From NCBI GenBank assembly GCA_030062745.1, contig CP099851.1:8744393-8808392 (forward strand): a stretch of 64,000 nucleotides of DNA, in the 5' to 3' direction. Shown piece after piece: positions 23,901 to 35,900 of this stretch. Source of the DNA: Capitulum mitella. Its lineage: Eukaryota > Arthropoda > Thecostraca > Pollicipedomorpha > Pollicipedidae. Position 1 is the stretch's first letter, and each line of letters starts with the position of its first letter. The notes beneath the pieces are model-generated. The model saw nothing but the letters and a program-made list of their open reading frames with translations. It did no database searches and had not been told where the DNA came from. Both the position numbers and the translations under genes were made by a program.

Positions 23901-26900
23901 TGGATGGCCATACGTTCTTTCAGTGCGAGAGTGGACAGATTTCTGTACTCATAGTGCACCATGGACATCCTCCGTCCTCACCGTGGAGGGGGACGTCGGT
24001 TTCGTCGGTTTCATCAGGTCGGTATCAGAACCCTTTTATCCTCGCGGTGTGACAATGGACCGCCGGTTTTCTTCTGAGTAGGACAATGGACAGCTTTTCC
24101 CACAGTCGTGCAATGGATATCCCTCTGCTCTAACAGTCAGAAAACGACTGCCCTTTTGCCTTTTGGGTGTGACAACAGATAGCCGCTTTGTTTTCCGAGC
24201 AGGACAATGGGCAGATAGTTCTGCCCTCACGTTGTGATAATGGACCGTCACTGTCCTCACGGTGTGACAAGGGATAGCCTCTGTCTTCACGGCGTGACAA
24301 TGTAAAACCCTCTGGCATCATAGTCCGACAAGGAACAGACATTGTCCTCGAAGTCAGGCGTTAAACAGGCCTCTATCCTCACTGCCCGACATCCTGTCAG
24401 TCTCCTGAAGGACATGACCGGCGGTTGGCCCACCAGCCATCTGACTGCCAGCTAGCCCACCAGCTACGTTACTGATCGGTCTTTGCCCGGCAGGGGAACG
24501 GCTGATACAGTTCGCGACAGAGAATGTGGTGGCCGAAGTCCTGGTCAACCCCCAGGTGTACACATTCCAGCAATGTCTTAAGAACATGCTGGCCAGCTTC
24601 ACTCGACATAGACACCTGATTCATGCCGGATACGTCTTTAGTGGCAACGGCTCCTGGATTCTCCAGGTGCGTTATCCTGCGCGAATGCCGAGATGTGCGA
24701 AGGATCAGAGAACTTTCCCATTCTGAAGAAATTTGTTTAGAACTGAACGCGTTTCGTTTAGTATTTTCGTAGGACCAGGAATAATTAAAACCATTTGTTT
24801 ATCAAGGGACGTCCTTGTGCTTTGTTTTTCCACCACGCTTAACAGCAAAGGCGGACTTAGGATTTTTATAAGCAGACCACAGAAACTGTGGTCCCTCTCG
24901 CCAAAAAGTGTTTCTGCTCTTAAATTATTTCATCTTGGCGTTCACGAAAGCGGCCATTGAATGAACAGTCCCCCTTTGGCAGCTTTACGTTTACTCTGAA
25001 ATAATTTCCGTCTCTGTTAGACCTCAGACCCCTGTAATTTCCTCTTCGTGCTTGCGAATACCGTATCGTACCGTTTCCCCAGCGCTGGTAGTCGGCTGTG
25101 CTGCATCACGTGCTTGCCACCATTTCAGGACGGCACGTTCAGCGGCAGTGACCTACTGGACGCCCTGCGGGAGCCGGACGTGCAGAGGGTCAGCAAGGCC
25201 TACGAATCCAGCCTCAGCATCCACATCCACTGTCCCGAGGAGGGCATCTGGCGCTCCGACTCCCTCCTCAAAGACCCCGCGTTCGTCGCGAGCAACGTGC
25301 GCATGAACCCGCCCGACAAGGAGATCGAGGCGAACGAGGTGACCGCGTTCAGAGACTATCCTGTCGGGGTTCCTCAGCCCCGCCTCGCTGGAAGATCTCC
25401 TAAATCCGTCCGATGTGGTTGGGAACATCCGCTTCAGCAGGCCCACCCTGTACGTGTTCCCCGGCGGCCAAGGAGATGCCGCCATGTTCGGAATCAACGG
25501 CTTCAACATCCTCTTCGACGGCGGCTTCAGCAGGCGCGCTTGCTGCTGGAACTTCGTGAGGCACCTGGACCGCCTGGACGCCGTGCTGATGTCCCGCCTC
25601 AACAACGGCAACCTGATGGGGATGTCGGCGATGCTACAGCGCAAAGTTGACAACGCCACGTACCCCCAGATCGGCCACTTCTTCACAAACCTGGTGGACC
25701 AGAAGGCTTCGCCTGAGGGCGAAAAAGATAGTGATCCGCTGTTGATCAGCACGCAGGCGGAGGTGCAGAAGCTTCCTCAGCAACCTCAAGACGCTGGCGC
25801 TGAAGCCGACGCCGTGCCTGCGTGAGAACTCAACCGAGCCCATCAACCTGTACCACAAGGTGGGCCACGGTCGGCTCGACCTGTACGTGCTCAATCCGCA
25901 ACGAGATGGCGCCGAGATGCAGGCGTTCCTGAAGAGCTGGACCGAGGGCCCTGACCAGTCGCGCGTCACGCTGAAGGTCCGAGGGCGGGAGTTCCCCGTG
26001 GCCAACCTGGTCTCCATCTGCTGCCTGCTGGTGTGGATCCCGGACGACCGGCACGACACCGTCACGCGGCTGCTCTTCCCCGGCTCGGCGCCCCAGCAGA
26101 AGGTGTTCGACGGCCTGGACCGGCTGCGGCACCTCGAGTTCATGAAGGCGCCCGTCTGCTTCGTAAAGTCGTTGGGTGTCAAGAAGCACAAGACGCTGGA
26201 CTCGCTGCTTAAGTCAGGGGCAAAGTCATCGTCAGCCGTGGGGCGGACAGAGCGGATAGAGCGGGTGGAGGTGGAGCAGAAGAAGCGAGTTAGGTCCACC
26301 AGCAGACACACCAGGAACGGAGAGGCCGGACTTAACAAAGAAGCCGGACAAGAGCGGACAAGAGATGCTGGCCGAAATCAAAGCCAAAAAGCAAGAGGCC
26401 AACAAAGAAAGAGCGGAAAAGGCGCCACCGTCCAGTATTAAGCCGAAACCCGAAAAGATTGATGTTCAGAAGGAAACAAAACCATCCGTTCCCAGACCAA
26501 AGAAATCGGTCTCGTCCAAGGACGATAACAAGCATGCTGAAGACTCTTCAGAAGGAAAAAATGGTGGTGTCTCCCAGTTTGAGGACGACGCAAAAGAAGG
26601 ATCAACTCCAGTGAAAGTGAAAAAGGAGGTCAACAACAAGATGCTAGTCGAAGAAAAGAAAGTGTCACGAATGGCAGCAAAACAAAAGCAGCCCAAGGCC
26701 GATGTGAAAACCACAAAGACAGTAGAGGTCAAAACCCAGAAAGTCCCGGATACCAAGGTACCAAAGCCGGCAGAGGCGAAAAGGAAAGTGGAAAAAGCAA
26801 AGGCCCGACAAGATGTGAGGCCGGAAAAACCAACAGGGGCGCGGTCTCGAACAAAACCACCCCCGTCGCCAAAGAAAGTGCGCAGCATTAAACCTAAAGC

Positions 26901-29900
26901 AGCTGAAGAATTCAAGCCACCGGTGACGTCGACTCCAAAAGAGAAGCCACTGCAGGATCAGGAAGTCAGCACCATGCGTGGAAGTGGTGAGATAGAAGAG
27001 GTCACCATGGCTGGTGACATGCTCACTGTGACCAAAGTCACTACAGAGGTTCAGCGGTTCATAGAAGAGGTGCAGGAGGGCAGTGCCGTGGACTCGCTGG
27101 AACAGGTCAGCGGCGACTTCAGCCGAGAAATCGAAACCGATTCCTTGGAACTCCGCAAGGTCGACGAAAAGGTCGACAGCCTGAAACAGAGTCCTACCAC
27201 AGAGGATTCCAGGGACCTTCGACAGTCCTCCGAGGAAGTCCTGCGGAGGACGGACATCGAGGAGGCTGTCCTGCTGCAAGGCGGCTCCAGCGGCGGGCCC
27301 AGGTCGCCGCCACGCCCTGACGAGGCCCACATGAAGCTGGCAGACCTTCAGGCGACCCCCTCCCAGAAGAAGGACGCTGTGAAGACTCCGGACGAGGTGG
27401 CCGAGCTTCCAGAGCACGAGGCGCTCGAGCTGTCAGAGCACGAGCCTGAACAACACGCTCCGTCAGCGCAGCTGGCCGAACCAGGCGATCGCGCAGAGGA
27501 CGCGGGAATCGAAAAGGTGTCGAAGCTGCCTCAGGGAGAGCGCGAACCGGTACCGGAGGACGACACCGAGAAGGAGAGAGAGTCAGTCGCCGAGGATAAA
27601 ACGGTCTCACCCAAGGTTGAAAAGGACATGCTAAACATGAAGGTGAAAGACGTTTCAGAGGAGGAGACGACCGGCGCCGCTGAAGAGCCCTCACAGCCGG
27701 AAACCCTCGAGGTCACGGAATCACCCCGACAGAGTCCTTCGCCCGTGGAACAGGAGGCCGCCGGGGAGCCAAGCCCTAAGAACTCGGCAGCTGTCCACGC
27801 GGAGGAAGCATACACCTCCCCGCGCCGCGAGATGTATCCCATCGGCGAACCATACATGGAACGGGGCGTAGAAGCGGAGACGAAGCATGAGACGGTGCGG
27901 CCGGAGCGGCCCGAGGTAGTGACGATCCCCAGCAGTGCGACCACCCCGTCACCAGGCTCCCCTCGCGAGCAGCGCGACCGCTGGGTCCCGGACGCGCCGC
28001 AGCTGGCCAGCGTTGACGAGCGTTCGTTGGAGGAACCGCCAACACAAGAAGAACGTCCTGTGGAAAAGGTGACGCCGCGAGATGAACAACCCGAGGACAA
28101 GGTGCAGCCCCAGGAGGAAGAGTCTATGAAGCCGGAGCCTTCCCCGGGAGGACGGGCGCTGTGGAGCAGGCGCCACCCGCGGACGAAAAGCAAATGGAAA
28201 AGGTACCTCCCAAAGACGACGAACCCATGGAGAAGCCGCTACTTAAGGGCGAGCGCGTTGAGGAAGAAAAGCTGACGGAGGCCGAACCCACTCCAGTGAA
28301 ATCGCCACGTGATGAACAAAAGTCTGAAGAGAAAGTGTCGACGTCGGATGAACTGCCCGTGGAAAAGCCTCCATCTCCCGGCGCGGTCGCTGCTGACACG
28401 GCGCCTGACGCAGACAAGAAAGGCGACTACTCAGAGGTCGAAAGGAAGTCTGAAGAAGATGTGGACAAGCCGGCCCTTGATGAGCTTGAGAAAAAGTCTG
28501 TTCAGAAGGTGGTGGAACCCGTAGACTTGAAAGAACGAAGTGAGATATCTGAAACTCAGGAAACGCTCAAAACAGAGCGGACTGAAATCATGGAAGAAGA
28601 ACGCCTTTACCCTTCAAACCGGTTTTAAAGACAGTGAAGTCCTTGAGAAGGAAGAGCCGAAAATAGAAGACATTTCTGAGGACGTTGGGAAAGCAACGCA
28701 CGTGGCTGAAAGTGAAGCACCGGTCGCCGCGTTTTTTAGGGAACAAGCGGACCTTATTCGTGCCCACGAGGATCATCCAGCTGATGTTTCCCCAAGAGAT
28801 AAGCCCGAATCGAAAGTCCCTGAAATGCAGATGCACGACAAAGGACTACGGTTTGAGGAGCCTGAAGAGGTGCCTGGAGACCGGCCACCTGTGGACGAGC
28901 TTGAGGAGAAAAAATCCTCTCCAGATGATGTGCCCTTAGAAAAATCCCCATCTCGAGACACGGTCGTTACTGACACGACACCTGACACAGACAAGAAAGG
29001 CGACTTCTCAGAAGATGTCGAAAGGGCCAGCTCTGAAATGCTCAGGAAGCATGAAGAAGAAGAGAAGAAGCCGACCTTTGATGAGGCTGCGAAAGATTCT
29101 GGTGAAAAAGTGGAACCCGTGGACTTGGAAAGACGAAGTGAGATAGCTGAAGCTCAGGAAACACTCGAGATGAAAACCACTGAAACCAGGGAAGACGAAC
29201 ACCTCAGTCTTCAGGCAGGTTTTGGAGAGGGTGAAGCCCCTAGAAAGGAAGAGTCGAAGGCCGAAGGCATTTCTGAGGACGTGGACAGAAAAGGGTACGC
29301 GGCTGGAAGTGAAGAGTCGGTCGCCGCGTTCTTGAGAGAGCAAGCGGATCTTGTTCGTGCTGCTGACGATCATCCAGCCGATGCTTCCCCGGAAGACAGG
29401 CCCGCCCCAGAGGCTCCGGAAGCTGTGAAAACACCCACACCAGACAAACAGCCCGAGGAGCTGCCTCGAGACCAGCCACTTGAAACAGGTGACGAGCTTT
29501 TAGCAGCTGCAGCTAGTGCTGAAGCTCCACACGAGGCAGACGTGAGTGCCAAACAAGCCGTGGATGGTGCACGGCAGAAACCAACGGAGGATCTGGATCG
29601 TGCAGTCGCTGATAAGCTTTCTCCACCTGCTACAGCAGATGCTGAGGTCGTCACAGTGACCACTAGTTCGCAGGAGGTGGTGGAGGTTTGTGAAGTTTAC
29701 GACGATTTGAAGGAAATGCAGCCCTCACCCACCGATGGCACAGACTCAGAAACCAAAGAAGCGCGGATGACAGTCCGGCCAGATGGCGACAAAGATGTTC
29801 GCGACCAAGACGAGAAACAACAAATCGATGATCAGGCCCAGTTCGTGCAAGATGTGCCTCTCCCTGGTACTCCGCTTGACGGCGACCAAGATGGTCGTCA

Positions 29901-32900
29901 AATCGACGACAAGCAAAAGAAAGAGGAAGTTTCAACATTGCTAGAGGAGCAAGCTGGCCCGATCAAAGATGATTCCCTACCGCCACAAGACGTCTCAAGT
30001 GCAACTGATTCGTCCCTCGACGACCGGCCTCTGGAGTCTAAGGTGGCCGAGGACCATTCTGCCGTGGCTCCGGCCACCGCTGTCGAGGGTGAAATTACGC
30101 CCGTATCCGACGCGCGCAAGCAGGAGGAAGTCACAGAAGAGGTGATTGTTGCTGAAACACGATCTCGTACGCAAGAAGATAAGGTTGCAGACGGAAAATC
30201 TGGAGAGGAAAAAGGAGCCGACGTAGACAGAGTAGCAACCTCTACGTTGGGAGTTCAGGAAACAGTGTCGGACGCGCAGCCCACTGATATCACGTGCATG
30301 GACAGAGCTATTGTCGAAGAAGACGTGAGGCATGACGATTTTGCAGGACGCAGCGACGTAACACTTCCCAACGACGGCAGACAGTCAATTGAGGCGTTCC
30401 TCACTGAACAGGCGCACCTCGTAAGAGGCACATCCCCTGAGAGAGAAACACAGGGCGATGTCGAAACGGGAGAGCGCGATTCCGGAAAACTCCCCGACGA
30501 GGCCGATTTGACCACCTCCTCAAGTTTCGAAATGCGCCAATCGCAGGAGGCCTCTGAAAGAGGCGCGAGTGAGAAAGAAGAGGTTGTGAAACCCGCAACG
30601 CCTGGAAAGGAAGAACCCGACAAAAATATCCTCATGCAACCGGTTTCCACGGGTTCTGTGGCGCAGACTACGGACCACAGAGAACCGGAAGAAGCGCTAA
30701 GACAGACACCAGACGACACGCGGTCCGAAGCTGCAGTGGAGGCATTTTTACAGGAGCAAGCTTCATTGGTACTAGATGCATCTCCCAGCAAAGATGTGCC
30801 TGCCCAAGACTCGGTTCAAGATGTCACTCGGCCAACCGGACACGAAGATGCTTTGAAGGCCGAGAGAGATGCAGTTCCGGGCACAGAAGATGAGCAGGCG
30901 ATCGAGGCCTCGTCTTCATCTTCTACAATTGAATCCGCTGCGTCTTCACATCGCATGACGAGTTCGTTCTTCGAGACCTCTGAGTACAAGGAAGCTCTCA
31001 CAGGCTCGGTGACCGAATCATCGACCAGCGACGTCTCTGCTGGAGGCGCCCAGCCAAAAAAGACTTCCTACATCATCGAGGAATACGAGGTCATCAGCCC
31101 GCGTCGGCAGCGGTACGAGAACGTCGAGGAGATTGTGACGTACAGTCCCAAGACGCGCTCCCGCCAGCTGAGCGAGGCGAGTGTCGTCAGCAGCGTGGAC
31201 GGCCAGTCGCCGCGCTCGGCAGACATGGAGAGGCCGGACCGCCGCCAGAGCGTGGAGGAGGTGACGGAGATCGTGAGCGCTCCTTCGTTCAGAGCCGCGG
31301 AGTCGCCGCAGCCCGTCGTCGTCTCCGTCAGAGCGGAGACGGTGGAATCGGTTCACGCCGGCAGGACGACGACAGACAGTGTTCCTGCTTTCCATGAGGA
31401 AACTGTGACCATGGAGAGGTCATACGAAAGCTCTGCAAAACTGCCACAAAGGACGGAGGCGCCCCCTGGAGCAGCAGATACTTTTGAACGCCGCGATGTT
31501 GTCGACGAGGACGATTTGATGTCACAGATTATTAGCGGAAGAGATATAGTAGGGGAAGTCGGAGGCCCCACGGACCTACCCAGAGAAGCTGACAAAAAGG
31601 TTGGCGGAGAACCCGAATCTCCTGCAGAGGATCGTCGAGGGCTCAAAGGGGAACAGCAAGGCGACAAGTTGCCACCCGCAGAGGAAGCAAAGACACAATC
31701 GGATGACGAAGATCTTGTGAAGGAAACTGTTACCCGCACGAACGGACGAACCGACCTGGGCGGCGGGGACGCCACGCTGCCTCATCCGATTTCCGTCGAT
31801 CCGACATTCGATCACAGCAAGCTCAGCCCATCGACAGCGCAGGCGGAAGTGGAGGGCGCTCTGCTCGAGTGCGGATCGGTGACGGTCGCCAAGTCCGCCA
31901 GTTACGAGCAGCTGGCCGCTGCCGCTGGAAAGCTTCCGGACCATGGGGCGGAGCCGGAGCCGAGGGTCATAACAGCAGAGAAGGATCTGGCCAGCCTCCT
32001 GGACCAGATACAGACCTTCGAGAAGACCATGCCTGAGGTTCCAGAAGGAAAGCACGTAAGTGGGCCGCCAGACTCCAGAGAACAGCCCTCGCCTGAGCCG
32101 GCAGCTTCCGTGCCCCAGCAGCCCTCGGAACGGAGAGCATCTGGGGACTTAAGCTTCAAGCTGCAGCAGCTCGACGCTGACGTAGAAAAAATCATCAAAT
32201 CGAAGCCGTCTAAGCTGAAAGATGATGTTGTCTGCATAGGAGATGATGATGGAGAGGACTACGCGTTGGATTCGGAAGGTCCCATTACGTGTAGAAAGGT
32301 GGCCGATTTAGGGCCGACCACGACGGGGGAGGCTATCACTGCTCCTCCTGGCGCAGTCTCTGCTGATGACACAACTGCAGAGGCCACAAAAGTCCATGGC
32401 GCTGATGATGCACGCGGCGTTTTGAAGACCGTGGAGAAACCTTCGGTTATTGATGGATCTGAACCGAAACCAGAAGACGTAGGTGCTGTAATTCCACCAG
32501 GTGATGAGGAAAAACCCATTCATAAAGCGGACTCACCGAGCAAGGCGTCCAAAGAGACGCCTCCGACAGAGGACTCCTGGCTGGACGACCAGGTAGCGGA
32601 AGTTACCGAAAAAACGCGTCCGACAAGCCGACACATAGCTGCCTACCCAGCACTACCGAAATCTTTACCGGACAAAACGCCGAGCCAGCATGCGGTTAGC
32701 ACCAAAGAAGAACCTCAGCCTGACCCGCAGAGGAGGGTGCTGCCTGCTGAGTCTGATGACGTCCGCAAAGAAGAACCAACCGCCATTGGCTTCCGGAGAA
32801 CCGACAGCCAAAGAGGCCGAGCCGAAAGTTGATTCCACCTCGAGCGTCACGACCGCAGAAGAGCAGGAAAGGGGTGATGTTAAGCCAGACGATGAGTCAA

Positions 32901-35900
32901 AGGACAAGATTACAGTGTCATTGGAGTCGACCAAAGCAGGTGAGACGCCAGAACATGAACGAGTCTCAGCCAAATCAAGCCCACCTAAGTCACCAGCCAA
33001 ACCAAGCCCACCTAAGTCACCAATGGAGAAAACAGACGACCGGATGAAGGAAACCAGCCTAGAGGCGGCCGAAGAAGCACCACCCGACGGCGAGAGAGCC
33101 GTAATACAGGGTAGCAGCGAGGCCGCCGAGCAAACCTCAGGGACCGCGTCACTGAGCACCCTCAGCGCGGACGACGTCGACGCCAGGTCCTTCGAGCCGC
33201 ACGAAGTTTCCTCCCAGTTCCTGAAGACAGAGGACTCCATGAACGGCAACGCCGCGGCGTCGCCGCCGGCCGACGGCGACGGCGCCGTGGCTCAGGAGAT
33301 CCTGGACGCCGGCGGCATCCTGTCGGCGCTCGTGCCCGGCGTGGCCTCTCGCTTCGAGGACGGCGGCGGCCCGGGCTCGACCAAGCAAGCGGACGCAGCA
33401 CCGGCCGGTGCCGTCCCGCGAGTTGCAGCGGACACGGCAGACGTCGCGTCGACTGCTCAGCCAGTCGAACGTCCTGACGACGGGAGAGGGGGCCCGGGTC
33501 TGCCGCCGTCGCCGCCGGCCGGAGGCGACGTCGTCGATGCCGTTTCCAGGCGGGACGAGAGCCTGCCGGAGCCGGGTGCTGACGCCCTCGAGAGGCAGCC
33601 AGTGGCTGTTTCAGACTCGGCCAGAGAGGTGGCCGGCGCAGGCGCCATTCGACAGCCGCCGGAACAGCCGGACAAGGCGCAAGACTCGTTCGAAAAGCTC
33701 TCCGAAAGAGACGTCAAGGGCGATGGTCGGGCTGAGGACTCAGACGGTCGTCAGGTCGGCGAAAAGCTCCCAGCCAGAGACAAAGACGACGTCCAGGACG
33801 AACCAGTGGAAGAGCAAGTTGATGAGGCTCCTGGAATCATTAGGATTACAGAAAAAGCAGCGGTCGCGGCAGAAGTCGGTGGCGGAAGGCTGGGTAGGTC
33901 TCAGGTCAAATCTCAGGAGGAAAAAACTCAAGAGCGAGACTCGGTAGAAGGCACGCAAGTGACGGCTACCAAAAAAGAATCAACAGCGGAGACTGAAAGG
34001 TCTCCCAGCACCGCTTCGCCGTCCGACGAGGCAGCACCGTCTCCGTCCGAAGAGAAACAAAAGATGCCCGTGGAATCGACCAGTGACGTCACGCACGGCG
34101 CTCTCGAGACCGTCGAGCCCGAGCGGGCGAAAGCGCCCCCCGCCGTCAGCTCCACTCTGTCTCCACAGGTGGAGGGCGCCAGCACCGGCCGACTGGCGAC
34201 TGCCGAGTCAGGCACCAGCGAAGAGGTCCTGGAGCAGCCAGGGAGAAGCGCGTCCTCGGAACCGTTATCTGCCAAGGACGTCGCCGACGATGCCCGCCCG
34301 GCTGCTAGCCGCTCGTTCTCGGTCCCGGCGCTGGACCGTTCCGACGCCGGCCGAGATCGCAAAGCGTCCGCAGACGCGGTGGTGCCGGAACGTGAGGCTG
34401 CGGACGGCCGGCCGCACGGCGTCCTCGGGCTGCCTCTGGCAGAGGACGTCGCTGACTCCATCACCGAGGCGCTGGCGCAGGCGAGAGAGACAGTCAGTGA
34501 GGCCACCGCTGCAGTCGCTGAGGAGTTAGGGGCGGCGCTGAAGTTGGGAGACGACAGGGCGAGAGAGGCGACCGACTCAGCGTCCAAAACCAGCGAGGAA
34601 AGCAGCGCAGCGATCTCTGCAGCGGCGGAAAAGGGTCCGAAGGACGCGGCGGCGACTTTAGCCGACGCCACTTCTGCTGCCAAGGAGGACATCACCAGCA
34701 CCGTAGCTGACGCCAGCTCTGCTGCCAAGGAGGGCATTACCAGCACTGTGCACTCGATGGGACAGTACATAGCCGAGGCTTCAGCTAAGATCGATGATTT
34801 CATGTCAGGACGAAGCAAGCCAGTGAGCGCGGATGATGTATCAGGCGTGCCTGCCGACGACACAAAGAAGAGTGACGAATCTGTTCCAGCAGGTTCTGAA
34901 GACGCGGAGTCCTCCAGATTCTCCGACACTGCGCAGTCAATATTTCAGACGAAGGACGCCCTAACATCGGCCAAAAGTGGGCCTGATGAAGCTGCTGATA
35001 AGGCGAAGCACGACACCGAGACGGCTTCTAGTGACTTCAAACGGGCAACGTCTGCAGTGCAGGAGGCTGTCGAAGAGACGGTGTCCTCGGCAGTCCATTA
35101 CGTCACCGGAGGTCTGACTGTGACGAGCGACACTGGCGCCACCTACAGATGTGAAGACCGAGCCCACTGTAGGCGAGGCACCATCCGACTCCAGCCGGAT
35201 GGTGACACAAGCGAAACAGGCTGAAGCTAAGGCAAAGGACGAAGCGTCCTCTGCTGCAGACGCTTCCAAGGGCGCACTGGAGGACGCAGGCCGGTACGTT
35301 TCCGATACGTTCGCCTCTGCCACGGACACAGTCGGCTCCGCGCTGCAGTCGGTGGGCCAGCTCCTGTCGAGCGCCGTCACGGCTTCAGCCGAAAAGGCTC
35401 GCGCTGGAGCGTCGCAGAACCGAACAGCTGGCCGGTGAATCGGTCTCAGACGCCGCCACCGACGTTCAGGAGACGGTGCAAGAAGCCCTGGGCGACGCGC
35501 CTGAGGCCGTCCATACGCTGGAGTCCGAGGCTTCGACTGTGACTGAAGTCATAAGTTCGAAGGCAGCCGACGCTGCCGAAAGTCTCCGGGACTCGGCGGC
35601 GGCAGCGGTGGACTACATCAGCAAAACGGCAGAGGCCGTCTACCAGGACGTCAGCAAAACGACAGAGACTGTTGACAAAGGACATCAGCAAAGCTGCAGA
35701 GATTGTCGACAAGGACATGAGCAAAACGGCAGAGACGGTCGACAAGGGCATCAGCAAAGCGGCAGAGACAGTCGACCAAGGCGTCAGCAAGACAGCGCAG
35801 ACGGTCGACCAGACCGTCAGCAAAATGGCAGAGACTGTTGACCATGCCGTCAGCAAAACGGCAGAGGCTGTCGACAAGGACATCAGCAAAGCTGCAGAGA

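Larger units (their letters stand above)
14955..24493 (+). other. 9.5 kb futsch intron carrying several minisatellites
   Basis: Bounded by donor GTGAGT (14955) and acceptor CTTTGCCCGGCAG (ends 24493). It contains the hexanucleotide, 31 bp, 33 bp and two ~30 bp repeat blocks listed separately. Other parts (14960-17350, 18120-19020, 19670-22450, 22860-23930) show no gene I can support. 20630-20880 and 21730-21970 contain loose repeats of GACTCAGATTC and ACTCGGGCTCG type. 23150-23230 is an A/T-only tract with TTAATTAA palindromes. Confidence 0.75.
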
